Shown piece by piece: positions 16,132 to 25,928 of a stretch of 64,000 nt of DNA. Where the stretch lies: assembly GCF_002813775.1 (NCBI RefSeq), contig NZ_CP020370.1:1393501-1457500 (forward strand), written 5' to 3'. The DNA comes from Candidatus Thiodictyon syntrophicum. GTDB taxonomy: Bacteria > Pseudomonadota > Gammaproteobacteria > Chromatiales > Chromatiaceae. The notes below the pieces were generated by a model. The model was given only the letters and a program-made list of their open reading frames with translations, had not been told where the DNA came from and did no database searches. Position 1 is the stretch's first letter. Every line of letters starts with the position of its first letter. Position numbers and translations under genes: made by a program.

Positions 16132-16509
16132 GAGCACCGCTCGAGTGCCTACATGCTTGAGTTGCGCACTGGACCGGGGTAGCCTCTGTGTCCACCGCTG
16201 CCGAGGAGGACGCCATGCGGAATCCCGATATGTATCAGCGGACTCTTCTGCGTCGGCATCGACGCGGCGAGCTGGAGCCTGCTGTGATCGGCCCCGCTCA
16301 GCGTTCCCTGACAGTCGCGCAGCGACGCTGTGGGAGCGGCTTCAGCCGCAACGAGGCCTTGCAAACTGCCCCAGCGTCGCAGGTTACCGCGGCGTCGCAG
16401 CGCGGCCGGAGACCGAAATAGACCAGACCGTCTAAGTCGTCCACGGGGATTGATGCTCGATGCAATAGTCCTTGGCGATCTTACTAAGCTGCATTGCCGG
16501 AGGTGACCA

Positions 16510-16651
16510 GTGGAGGCGCTGAAGCTCAAGACCATCGATGACCTGTTCCTGTCCCCGCACGAGCGTTACGCTGAAAGGTCAGGGCCGCGCCCGCATCCCA
16601 CCCTTCGAGGCCGCCGAATTGGACCTGGACGCACTGCTTGGCGGCGGATGA
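16510..16651 (+). pseudogene. Uma2 (DUF820) endonuclease relic with internal deletion
   Basis: A GTG at 16510 starts VEALKLKTIDDLFLSPHERY, the usual beginning of Uma2-family proteins. About 20 codons later, in another frame, LKGQGRARIPPFEAAELDLD continues to a stop at 16649-16651, which is the usual C-terminal end of the same family. The roughly 140-residue catalytic core between them is missing. So one gene has lost its middle by deletion and is dead. The spacer 16652-16924 that follows shows nothing I can identify. Confidence 0.6.
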
Positions 16652-16924
16652 CAGGGCCGCGCCCTTGGCCTGTCGGCTCCGGCGCCCAGGCACCGGACCG
16701 AACGGCGCGGCGGCGGGGGTGCCTGCGACTGCATCGCCTGGCCGTCGGGCGCGCTGTGGCGATGCAGCGGTGGTGCGTTGCGGCGATGAGGGGTGCGGGT
16801 CGCTGCGTGCGGGCGAACGGCCGCGATCCCGATTGGCTTCCAGGCGGGCATTCGGTTGGTTCCGGTCGGTGATCTGTAGTATGTGTCCTATTTCCCCGAT
16901 GCCGATTGAGTCGACCACGATCGA

Positions 16925-18877
16925 TCAATATGGACTAATACGGCGATATCCCTGCACCGGGTCAGTATCCTCCACCATCCTGCGCGCCTGCTCATCTAGA
17001 CGGAGCACGGCCGCCGGCAAGCGACGGACCGGCGGAGTCTGCCCGCACCGCTGTGCCCGATGGACTTCAATGACGAGGCGATTCCAGAGATTGACCGGGC
17101 TGTCGGGCAAGGCGGCGCTGATCTTGAGGCTGCGGGTGAAAGCATCACATGCCGCCCTTTGTCTGCCTCCGGCCTGCCACTCCAGTACGCCGATATCGCG
17201 CCAGACGAGCTCGCCCGGATGACCAACGAGGCCGTCGGCACGGGCGCGGAGTATGCGCAGTAGCCTCATGAGACCCCCGGTCGGTGCCCCGCTGTTCAAC
17301 AAGGCCGCGTCCGCCGCTGCCCGCGCGGTGTGCTGCAACGCGAACGGATCATTGTGACGTTCGATCAACGCTTCGGCCAGTTCCAGGGCATCGGCGGAGC
17401 GCCCCTGATGCACCGCGTGCCACACGCGATAGCCGAACAGGCGCGACCGGTCTGACTCGTTGAGCGTCTGTGCGTCGATCTCGTCCAGCCGTGTGCCAGC
17501 CTCGACCAGGTCAGCCGGCTCCCGCGCGAGCAGCAGCGCCCGGATGAGCGTCATCCGCGCCCTGAGCCAAAGCCGCGACTGCACGAAGCCGCTCAGCCGC
17601 GGCGCGTCGTCCAACTGTTCCCAGATGGTTCCGTACTGTTTCGTCAGCCGCAGATGATTGCGTGCATGGCGTTGCGCCGCGGCGAAATCGAGTCGCAACT
17701 CCTCGGTCAACGTGCGCAACACCTGTGCGTCCAGCATCAGGTGAAACAGGCTCGGGTCCATAGCGGTCGCCGTGGACAACGCGGACTGCCCAGCCAGCAT
17801 CCGCTCGGCGGTTGGCAGGTCGCCCATCTGGTTCGCGACCTGGTGCATCAGGTTGTGCAGCCGGCAGAGCTGGGCAGGTGGTCCGTTGGTGGCGAGCAAC
17901 GCGGACTCGATTCGTGTTAGCGCGGCGGCCAGCAAGTGGTGGTCCTGGGGCGCCTTGTGCGCACGCCACAGGCGCTCGAGTACGGCCTCCAGCGTCGCCA
18001 TCGGCCCCGCTGTGCCGCAGCCGAGCACCCGGCGCCACAGGTGCGCGAGGGCAGTCGCGCGGCGCCCGTCGCAGTCAGCCTGCGTGCCGCAGTCGAGCAA
18101 CGCCCAGCGTGCCAGGGCCGCGGCCAGATCGCCGTCGCGTTCGGCGATCCGCGCCCGCCGCTCGGCATAGCCGCCGAGGCCCTCAAACAGCCGCAGCCGA
18201 TCCCGCTTTACCAGCGCGGCGAACAGCGCACGGCTCTCCCGACAGCGGCGGTTGTAGGTCAGATTCGCGATGAAGTCCGCGACCGCGAGACCGGCGGACT
18301 GCGCGGCTGGCCAGATGTGCATATCATGGGCATCGAGCCGCGCGAGCAGCCCGCGCGCGGCGAGTCCGACCTCCACCGAGTCCTCGATGCGCAGCACCAC
18401 GTCGGCCAACAGGTCCTCGCGGGTCGACATCAGCGTGCCGTCACGCCGCTGGCGCCTCGCCACGATGACCTGTAGCGGCGCATCCTCGCGGTCCTCCGGC
18501 AGTGCTGCATCCGCCAGGGCCAACAGGTCCAGCAACATCAACCGATAGGTGCGCTCGCTATCCTTCAGTCCCGCGCCGCGGGTGTTCTCGACGACAAGCA
18601 TGCTGGTCACGACTCCGGAGCTCCAGACCGCAGCGAGCACGGTGCGAGCGATGTCGGTCGCCTCCGTGTTGCCTCGCGTCTTTCGCAATTCGGTCAGGTG
18701 CAGGTCCGCGACGGTCGGGATGCGCAAGCGCTGCAGGACTGGCTCCAGTGCCGCCGCGAGCCGTTTCTCCGCGACCTCCGGTGCGCCGGCACAGAGAACG
18801 CCGCTGACGACCCAGCTCAGGCTCCTGGTGAAGTCACCGGATTCATCAATGAACAGGGTCCGGCTCACCGTGGCCAT
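16925..18877 (-). CDS. DUF3800 domain protein with TPR-like C-terminal region
   Basis: 650 residues. Residues 1-240 are a DUF3800 domain, an RNase H-like fold found in mobile and defence loci: RTLFIDESGDFTRSLSWVVSG carries the first conserved Asp/Glu; DLHLTELRK and QSAGLAVADFIANL are the later conserved acidic patches. Residues about 240-640 are all-helical with repeated A-rich helix pairs (ADALELAEALIERHNDPFAL and similar), consistent with TPR-like repeats. Start ATG 18877, preceded by GAGGAAA, lies 13 bases inside the end of the DUF2357 gene, so it is coupled to it. Third gene of a McrBC-like operon. Nuclease activity is plausible but not established. Confidence 0.78.
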   Translation of the reverse strand: MATVSRTLFIDESGDFTRSLSWVVSGVLCAGAPEVAEKRLAAALEPVLQRLRIPTVADLHLTELRKTRGNTEATDIARTVLAAVWSSGVVTSMLVVENTRGAGLKDSERTYRLMLLDLLALADAALPEDREDAPLQVIVARRQRRDGTLMSTREDLLADVVLRIEDSVEVGLAARGLLARLDAHDMHIWPAAQSAGLAVADFIANLTYNRRCRESRALFAALVKRDRLRLFEGLGGYAERRARIAERDGDLAAALARWALLDCGTQADCDGRRATALAHLWRRVLGCGTAGPMATLEAVLERLWRAHKAPQDHHLLAAALTRIESALLATNGPPAQLCRLHNLMHQVANQMGDLPTAERMLAGQSALSTATAMDPSLFHLMLDAQVLRTLTEELRLDFAAAQRHARNHLRLTKQYGTIWEQLDDAPRLSGFVQSRLWLRARMTLIRALLLAREPADLVEAGTRLDEIDAQTLNESDRSRLFGYRVWHAVHQGRSADALELAEALIERHNDPFALQHTARAAADAALLNSGAPTGGLMRLLRILRARADGLVGHPGELVWRDIGVLEWQAGGRQRAACDAFTRSLKISAALPDSPVNLWNRLVIEVHRAQRCGQTPPVRRLPAAVLRLDEQARRMVEDTDPVQGYRRISPY

Positions 18878-21585
18878 GGCGGTTTCCTCTGGTCGTAGCG
18901 TCTATCGAATTCATCCGGCCCGGGGTCTTCACTGGCAATGGGCATATAATCGCCGCAATGGGGGCAGCAGATATTGTAGGGGTCGAGCGGATGGGTCTCG
19001 TGGAAGGTCCAGTAGCCCCCTAACTTGAACAAATGGGTTCCACAGCCGGCGCTGACGTTCCAAACCAGCATTCGACCGCAAGCGCGACACCAACAGGCGC
19101 GACCGGGACGATCGGTTTCGGGCGTACCTGGCGGCGGCCGATCCATCATTTCTGTACCGCCGCAGGCTGGGCAGATCAGCGGATACCTTGGCGACCGATT
19201 GTCGTAGGCGCCCAGGCTGTCGTCGAGCCCGAGATACAGGTGCATCAGGATCAACCGGGCGAGTGGATCGGAGACTCCCGGCCGCAACAGGACTGCGCCA
19301 TGTCGGTGGTCCGGGTTCTCTTGATCCCAGACCGGACGGGTTTCGGCTTCCGGAACCAGATGAGCCCCGCCATAATGGCAGTATGCGGAGCCCGCAGCGC
19401 CGGAATCGGCCCCGCGGCCAGGGTGGAGCACGAAGACCCGATTGTCGCCGGGCTCCCGGTACCCGCGCCGGGCAATGAGCTCATCCAACTCGTCGATGAG
19501 GCTCGGCCCGGCGCCTTTGTCGCCAATCCAGCCGAACGGCTTGCACTTCGCGTCGAGGATGAGCCGTGGATGTGCAGAAGCATCCGCGTCCCAACGATTG
19601 CCTGACCAGGGTTCGGTGTCTGTATCCCAACCGCTATGCGGTAGCACCGTGAGCGCGAAATCGGGTCTGGGCCATTGTGATTCCGGGCGGTCGGTACGCG
19701 GCAGCCCGGACTGGTATTCAAACAGCAGGTCGCGTCCGGTCGCAGGTCCCGCGAATCGCAGTGACAAAGTCCCTTGGCCGGTAACACAGCCGAGCAGCCG
19801 GTCCCGAAAATCCGCGGGCGGCGTCAGATGGAAGTGCTCGCGCAACACCGCGACGATGCGCAGCAGGCACCAACGCTCGTAAATCGTCGGCAGGTCGAGA
19901 ATGCCAAGGTCTTCCAGCCGCAGGAGACCGTCGAGCTGGGAACTCGTCAGCCCCGCCGCGTCCAGGGCGCGTCGATAGGCACCCAAGGCGGCGCGATAGT
20001 CGGGATTCAGTACATAGGTCATTGAGCCGGTGAAGGCCGAGTGACGGGCGGTGCGAACGCTGAGCTTCTTCGCGCGTGTCTCAAGGGTCGAAACCTGATG
20101 GGCCAGGGGCGTCAGTTGTTCTACCATCCCGTGCCAAATCGCGCTGGCGGCACGCAGTCGTTCTGCTGAGCGCTGGGCCTCTTCGATATCCCGGCTTTGA
20201 TCCTGAGCGTCGCGGCGGTTCAGGAATTCCAAGAAATCCCGCTGGGCAAGAGAGGCTTGCCGACCGCGGAGCGAGTCGATCTCTCCCCGCAGTCCCGGCT
20301 CCAGGTCCGACTCGATGCTGTTCAGAAATCGAACTTCCCAGATACTCCAATCCCCGGCATCAGACTGTCCATGATTGACGTGCTGAAAACCCCCAGAAAG
20401 CCGATAGCAATTACGCTTGCCATAAGGATTCTTCTTCCAGAAGACGGATGCAAGAGTTCCCGTGTCGCTTGAGAAATTCAACCGAACTCGCTCGCGTTTA
20501 CCATGACCCCAAACGCCGATGCCCCAGAAACCGGGTTTTCCACGGGCAGCATCGACCATCGGGTTGTCGATGACGAGCAGTTCTGCGCCTTGAGCAGAGC
20601 CTGAACCAATGAGAAGTTGGTTCTTTGCTACACCATACAAACCGAGTCGTGACTCCAACTCTGCGATGAATCGCTCCAGCCCTCGCGCGTCAACCTTTGA
20701 TCTACCAAGCGTATCGGTCATCAAGCGCGTTCTATCATCGTCTGCTAGTGCCCGGCGGATGAAATCGCTCGCCGCCCCCTGGGCACCCGCGTTCAGCGCC
20801 CGCAATGTGCGGCCAAGGCGCCCGCACATCGCCAGGAGTTGCCGGTTCTCGGGTGTGTCGAAGCTTGCGACGTGCCCACGCCCGCTGACCCGCCGAGGTG
20901 CGCCACGCGTGGCCAATTCCCGGAAGGTGCCGGTATGGGGCCGCACCCGCTCGATTGGCTGCAGCTCACGCACCTCGCGCAACTCGCGATGCGGCTGGTC
21001 CAGCGCCCGTCCGGCATAACGGATGAATGCGGAAACCGCCTCCAGAAAGACCGGATCGACGCCGCCGTCCGCGCGGCGATCGGTCCCGCGCGTCGGGCTC
21101 GAGGGCTCCAGGATCAGTTGCCAGGCACCATTGCGGAACTCATCCAGCAATGCATCGAAGTCGCCGCCCTCGAAGCCCGGCGCGTAGACCTGCAATCGGA
21201 TCCGATCATCGCCCACTTGTAGCCGCGCATCGCCGGCGTGGCGGCACAGTGGGGCGTCATGGTAGTTCCCGTTCTTCGCGTTTCTCCATTTGCCCTTCTC
21301 GATCCACCACTCAGGCCCATCAGGCGCGCGGATCGGCACCATCGGGACGGGTCGATCGTCAGCCGCGATCAACACCGGCGCCGGGGCACCGGGCGGCAAT
21401 TGAACTGCCAATTGACCGCCACCCGCCGACGGCAGGACCGGATAGGCTGCAATTTCGGCGATCCAACCTGTACCGTCGGGCTGCAATGGAATGGGATACT
21501 GGGCGACCTCGACAGCAAGCGGGATGTCCTGCTTTGCCCAGGCCACCCGAATGATCCGCAGTTCAAAAGAGGGCGAGTTGTCCAT
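18865..21585 (-). CDS. DUF2357 / PD-(D/E)XK nuclease-like protein, McrC-type partner
   Basis: 906 residues. N-terminal beta-rich region and DUF2357 core (about 1-330), a helical linker (430-520) and a PD-(D/E)XK nuclease domain near 650-715, with RPDFALTVL followed by RLILDAKCKPF (D...D-x-K signature). The C-terminus (about 790-900) has three cysteine knuckles, CPACGGTE, CRACGRML and CCPHCGDY, giving a zinc-ribbon tail. DUF2357 nucleases are typically paired with McrB-like AAA+ motor proteins; exactly such a gene lies upstream. The ATG at 21585 overlaps the AAA+ stop by one base (TGATG), which decides this start over one three codons earlier. Predicted to cleave DNA under control of the AAA+ partner. 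Confidence 0.82.
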   Translation of the reverse strand: MDNSPSFELRIIRVAWAKQDIPLAVEVAQYPIPLQPDGTGWIAEIAAYPVLPSAGGGQLAVQLPPGAPAPVLIAADDRPVPMVPIRAPDGPEWWIEKGKWRNAKNGNYHDAPLCRHAGDARLQVGDDRIRLQVYAPGFEGGDFDALLDEFRNGAWQLILEPSSPTRGTDRRADGGVDPVFLEAVSAFIRYAGRALDQPHRELREVRELQPIERVRPHTGTFRELATRGAPRRVSGRGHVASFDTPENRQLLAMCGRLGRTLRALNAGAQGAASDFIRRALADDDRTRLMTDTLGRSKVDARGLERFIAELESRLGLYGVAKNQLLIGSGSAQGAELLVIDNPMVDAARGKPGFWGIGVWGHGKRERVRLNFSSDTGTLASVFWKKNPYGKRNCYRLSGGFQHVNHGQSDAGDWSIWEVRFLNSIESDLEPGLRGEIDSLRGRQASLAQRDFLEFLNRRDAQDQSRDIEEAQRSAERLRAASAIWHGMVEQLTPLAHQVSTLETRAKKLSVRTARHSAFTGSMTYVLNPDYRAALGAYRRALDAAGLTSSQLDGLLRLEDLGILDLPTIYERWCLLRIVAVLREHFHLTPPADFRDRLLGCVTGQGTLSLRFAGPATGRDLLFEYQSGLPRTDRPESQWPRPDFALTVLPHSGWDTDTEPWSGNRWDADASAHPRLILDAKCKPFGWIGDKGAGPSLIDELDELIARRGYREPGDNRVFVLHPGRGADSGAAGSAYCHYGGAHLVPEAETRPVWDQENPDHRHGAVLLRPGVSDPLARLILMHLYLGLDDSLGAYDNRSPRYPLICPACGGTEMMDRPPPGTPETDRPGRACWCRACGRMLVWNVSAGCGTHLFKLGGYWTFHETHPLDPYNICCPHCGDYMPIASEDPGPDEFDRRYDQRKPPWPR

Positions 21586-22979
21586 CAGGCCCAATAGTTG
21601 AAGATGCCGTCGTTGGCCTCGGCACGGGCGACCAATACGTCGAGATCGCGTTTGGCATTGAAGGGCTTAAAGTCCGGCAGATCATCGGCAAGCCGGCGCC
21701 GCAGCGCATCGACAATCGCGGCACAGCTTTGCTCGCCGCGACCCCGAGCCCGTTGCTTGCCATCGAACGATAAGCGGGGCAGCAGCTTTTGACGCAACAG
21801 ATTGTTCAACGCAACCTGATTCAATCCGTTAGCCTCGTAGAGTTCCGCCAGCCGGTCGCGATAGAGCATCGCCTGGCGCATGGGTCGCATGCCGAGTTCG
21901 ATCCCCAGCGGCGCGAGAAATTCCTTCGCATACTGCGTCAAAGATGCAACCAACGGATCGGCTGCGTCATATTCAGGGTACGCGGCTCTATTAGGAAACC
22001 GGGATGCCGGAATGCGAATACCATGCGGCGAACGGTCCGCTCCGCCAACCTCCTTCCTGACTTGGTCCCAATATTCAAGAGGACTTTGAAACTGAAGCAC
22101 ATGGGCGCGGTCGAGCACTTTTGGCGACAGGTAGTGTGTGGTATCGTCCATATTGACGGCGCCCACGAAACGCACGTTGCCGGGGATGGGTAGCCGTGAG
22201 GGTACCGTCAGTGCGCCGGAGAGCATGCGGCGGATGCGTGCGTGCAACTGAGGAAACGACTCGCCATCGGCAAGCGCCAGGCGCTCGGCGAGCAGCGCCA
22301 TGGTCGGTCGGTCGGCGAGCAGGGTCTCAAGGCTTGCGGCATTCAGGTCCAGTGACAGGCCCAACAATGCCTGAACGAGCACGCGCAACTCAGTCAGTAC
22401 GTGTCCGGCCTCGTCGTCCGGATAGAGATCAATGCTTGGGTCTTTACGCTCCTCCAACTGCGACAGAAAGTCGGCAAAATAGTATTCGACCCGGGCCAGG
22501 TTCATCTCGTCCAGGCAGATGATGTACAGCCGCCCCGGATCGCGGCTGGCCGCGAACAGGGCCTCGATAAAGGGGGTTCCGGTATAGGCGCGTTGTAGCG
22601 GGTTGTAGAATCCAATCAAGTCCTCCGCACTGGTCCAGTTGGGCTTGACCGAGATGATCTTCGCCACATTGCCGGTCGCCTTGGCATAGGACTTCACCAG
22701 ATTCGTCTTGCCCGACCCGGACAGGCCGGAGAGGATGATCAGATCGCCGGTGCAGAGCAGCGCGTGGAAGTTGGCGAGCAGGTCCCAGGGATAGCCGATC
22801 CCGGTGCCGAAGAGATAACGCTGGATATGACAGATTGCGCCTGGGGTGTCGCCGTCGAATTCCGGCCAGTCCGCGAGCGCCGGGTCTACGGGTGCATTGT
22901 CATTGGGAAATAGTGCATGCCGCTGGGCGTCGGTGATCAGTTCCAACCGGCGCAACAGGTCGACTTGGGGCTTCACATA

Positions 22980-22987
22980 GGCCCGTA
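22980..22987. repeat. IS66 target-site duplication, left copy
   Basis: GGCCCGTA, identical to 25056-25063, next to the GTAACCG end of the element. Eight bases is the IS66-family value. Confidence 0.9.
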
Positions 22988-23191
22988 GTAACCGTTTAGC
23001 CCCCCCTGGGTGCTGGGTGCCAAGGAGTCCCGGCGGGTCGCGGCGGCCTTGATCATAAATCCGGCCATCAGCCCTTGCGGCGGCCCGTCGCGGCCGGGAA
23101 CCGCTCCGACGCCGTAGGAGCGACCCCGGCTGCGACGCGTGCCAGCCGCGGCCGGGCCGCAATTATGATCACGGCCGGTCGCGGCGATCGG

Positions 23192-24805
23192 TCAGATGGC
23201 AGGTAAGGGCAACGGCGGGGCCTGAAGCCCTTGGCGGCGCTGGCGGACTACCTCGGCCAGATACGGCCAGGGCGAGACGGCGCGTTTGCGACAGGTCTCG
23301 ATGACGCTGGCCAGGTGGGCGAAGGCGCGGGTGCCCTGCGCGGTGCGGGTCCCCATGCCGATGCGGCGGGCGATGACCCAGTGGCGCAGGGCGCGCTCGG
23401 CTTCGTTGTTGGTCAACGGCAACTCCGGATGGTCGAGTACCACCCAGAAGGTGTCCCAGTCGTTGAACAACTCGCGCGCCAGCGCGCGCATCTTCTCATG
23501 CGGCGCATCGACCTGACGCAGGCACTCGTCGAGCAGGGCGTTGAGCATCCGCGCATGCCGTGCGCGCAACACCCCGACGGGGGGCGGGGCGCCGCGGGCG
23601 TCGTAAACGGCGGCCATCACCGTCGCGATGACCGTCAGGATCTCGCTGCCAAAGCGCTGGGCCGCCGGTTCCAAGCCATCTTCCAGCGCCTGGGCCTTGC
23701 GGATCAGGTGGGCCAGGCAGCGCAGCCGTTGGTCCAGGTCGCGATAGGCCCAGAAGCCGTCGCTCATCAACCAGCCGTTGAAGGTCTCGCCGAGCACCTG
23801 GCGCACGACCTCCACCGAGCGCTTGCCAACGACGAACAGCGTGGCGGTGGCACAGGTGAACACCCACAGCCACCGCAGCCGACCATGCTCCTTCCAACTG
23901 GTTTCATCGGCATAGCGCAGTTCGACATTGCGCACCGCCGCGTAGAGTTCCGCCTCGACCACCGGGGCCACCGCCCGTCCGGCTTCGTGAAGGCACTGGT
24001 TGATGGTCGCGCTCGACAACTCCAGACCCAGCCAATCGGACAGAAACTCACGGACCCGCGCCCGCGACAACCGCATGCGCTGGCTCAAGGCGCAGATGAA
24101 GGACACTAGCAACGGTCCGGCCAAATGCCACTCGGTCAGGGCCACCGTCCACTCGACCTCGCCCGCCGCGCGCCCCGGCTGCGCCTGCGTCCAGTGGCCG
24201 CAATCGCAGCAGCATTCAAAATAGATGTGCTTGGTCTGGCGCAGGAGCAGTCCGGTCGCGCCGGCACCGGGCTGGATCAGCTCGATTTCGTAGCGGGCGT
24301 TGTGTGCCCGCGCCACATGAGCATCCGTCAACGCCTGGCCGCACCCCGCACAGCAGGTTGGCCGGTGAGGCTGCTCGGCGTCCACCGGCAGGTGCTGGGT
24401 GCGGCTGTGCCCCGGGCTGCCCGGGCGCCGACCGGGGGGCTGGCCGGTGACCGTCCGGTGCGAGCCCTGACGGCGCGGCCGGGGCGCCGCCGGCCCCGCC
24501 GGCTCAGCGTCGCCGGGGGTGTCTGCCGCAGCGGCCCCGTCCTGCGACCCCGCGGGGACGTCGGGCTGGCCAGCGGGCGTGTCCTGACCGCCCGTGCCCT
24601 CCCACGGCAGCCGCGTGCTCGGTGGCCGCGAACTGTTGGAGGGGTTCTGCCCCAGCCGCTCGCGCGCCGCCTTCAGGTCCGCCAGCGCCTTGCCCAACAG
24701 CACCCGCGCCTGCGCCGACGTGAGCGTCTGCAGGTAGGCGTCGTCGAATTGTCTGAGGTCGTGATCGCTCAGGTGCATGGCGGGGGCGTGGCGGCGCTGG
24801 CGCAC
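23192..24805 (-). CDS. IS66-family transposase (TnpC)
   Basis: 537 residues from a GTG at 24805 (an ATG at 24778 would give 528). N-terminal leucine-zipper-like helix (LTSAQARVLLGKALADLKAA), a disordered Pro/Gly linker, an IS66 zinc finger CCAGCGQAL with CCCDCGHW, then the DDE core: VELRYADETSWKEHGRLRW (first D), NGWLMSDGFWAYRDL (second D) and LPLTNNEAERALRHWV (E). C-terminal IS66 tail is present. All catalytic residues are intact, so the element may still be active. Confidence 0.93.
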   Translation of the reverse strand: MRQRRHAPAMHLSDHDLRQFDDAYLQTLTSAQARVLLGKALADLKAARERLGQNPSNSSRPPSTRLPWEGTGGQDTPAGQPDVPAGSQDGAAAADTPGDAEPAGPAAPRPRRQGSHRTVTGQPPGRRPGSPGHSRTQHLPVDAEQPHRPTCCAGCGQALTDAHVARAHNARYEIELIQPGAGATGLLLRQTKHIYFECCCDCGHWTQAQPGRAAGEVEWTVALTEWHLAGPLLVSFICALSQRMRLSRARVREFLSDWLGLELSSATINQCLHEAGRAVAPVVEAELYAAVRNVELRYADETSWKEHGRLRWLWVFTCATATLFVVGKRSVEVVRQVLGETFNGWLMSDGFWAYRDLDQRLRCLAHLIRKAQALEDGLEPAAQRFGSEILTVIATVMAAVYDARGAPPPVGVLRARHARMLNALLDECLRQVDAPHEKMRALARELFNDWDTFWVVLDHPELPLTNNEAERALRHWVIARRIGMGTRTAQGTRAFAHLASVIETCRKRAVSPWPYLAEVVRQRRQGLQAPPLPLPAI

Positions 24806-24923
24806 TCTCGTATAGAAGCTTGGGCCATAGTTTGCCAGGACCGTCGAGCTTTGTCGCGTAGGCTTATGATCGTCGGCGAGGCATTCATCCGACTCCCGGC
24901 CATCCCGCTGGCCGCGCGGTCGC

Positions 24924-24983
24924 TGGTCCGCACAGCGGACCCTACGGGCGCGCAGCCTCCCCGTAGGGTCCGCTGTGCGGACC
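24924..24983. repeat. Inverted pair of the R5 palindrome inside the IS66 element
   Basis: GGTCCGCACAGCGGACCC at 24924 and its inverse GGGTCCGCTGTGCGGACC ending at 24983, with a 15-bp loop. Same family as 53185-53356. Confidence 0.8.
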
Positions 24984-25928
24984 GGGCGTGGCTGGCCGAA
25001 ACTACGTCACGCCGTCCGCGAGGGGGCTAAGAACAGGGGGGGGCTAAACGGTTACGGCCCGTAAGGCGCCGGTCTGGCTGCTGATCTCATCGCGTTTCCG
25101 ATCGCGCTCCTTGCGAGCCACCGCGAGTTCCTCCTCGATGGCTTCGAGTTCTTGCTGTATCGCGAGTTCTTGCGCATGGTAGTCGGCTGCAAGTTCCGCC
25201 TCCCGCGCACGCGCGTCCTGCTCATGCTGCTCACGCTTGGCAGCGAAGTCATCCTCGACCTCTTGGGCCAACCGTTGATGTTCTTCCTTGATCTCGGCAA
25301 GCTCCTGGCTAGCGGCATCCCGCTCCTCCTGCACCTGTTCGCGCTCGCGCCGTTTGGTGTGGAGATCGGTGGCAACGTCGGCCGACTTCTGCTTGAGGTG
25401 ATCGACTTGTTCAGCTAGCCGGTCCAACTCGACCTGGGCCGCCGAGCAATGCTCGTTGATGTAACCCCGACAGAGTGTTTCCTCGAGTTCAATGCTGCCG
25501 TCTTGGTTGTGATAAACATTCTCGGCTGAAATCCGGGTTAGCCGTTCGATCGAATTGGGGTCGGCAGCGATCCGTATTGGATTCTTCCGATTGCGTCGCT
25601 CATGAGTGGGCGCGAGACGCACTTGGGCACTGACTTCGCTGTTCGGCAGGCAGCCGTTAAGGACAGCATTCGCATCCGTGCAGACAAAGACCTCTCGGTT
25701 TCCCAAGCCTGGTTCCGATTCAAAGTCCGCCAACGGATACCTCAGTAGCGTACCATCCGCGGACCTGACATCGGTCAACCACCAATGGTCATTGTGTCCT
25801 TTCTCCAGTCGCCCACGAACGCGAAGATCGTTAATCCCCCATCGCTTCTTCAGATAGTCGGTTCGCCGATTGTCGTTCAGCGGTTCGACCTCTGCAATGG
25901 TCTTATATGTCTCGTTCTCGTCTTCCAT

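Larger units (their letters stand above)
22988..25055 (-). mobile_element. IS66-family insertion sequence, complete (2068 bp)
   Basis: Ends are inverted copies starting GTAACCGTTTAGCCCCCC (22988 onward) and the complement ending at 25055; IS66 ends begin GTAA. Flanked by the 8-bp duplication GGCCCGTA. It carries a single transposase gene and no tnpA/tnpB, as in the ISBst12-like group. The right-hand side (24806-25050) contains an inverted pair of the chromosomal R5 palindrome, which is unusual inside an IS. Inserted in the AAA+ gene of the McrBC-like operon. Confidence 0.92.
21585..25928 (-). pseudogene. McrB-like coiled-coil AAA+ ATPase gene interrupted by an IS66 element
   Basis: N-terminal piece 25928-25056: about 150 residues of a beta-rich domain (WWLTDVRSADGTLLRYPLAD, ERLTRISAENVYHNQDGS), then about 130 residues of coiled coil. 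C-terminal piece 22979-21585: AAA+ motor with Walker A ILSGLSGSGKTNL, Walker B IICLDEMNLARVEYYF, sensor VGAVNMDDTTHYLSPKVLDRA. Removing the element with one TSD copy gives a 2268-bp in-frame gene of 755 residues: the N-piece reads TGALRA and continues YVKPQVDLLRR. The C-piece can also be read in frame from within the IS to 23162, so a truncated motor could still be made. First gene of an operon with the DUF2357 and DUF3800 genes. Confidence 0.85.

Noticed and set aside
16188-16421. Small protein starting MSTAAEEDAMRNPDMYQ
   Set aside because: The second half is the translation of a GTGGGAGCGGCTTCAGCCGC intergenic repeat; the first part has no family match.
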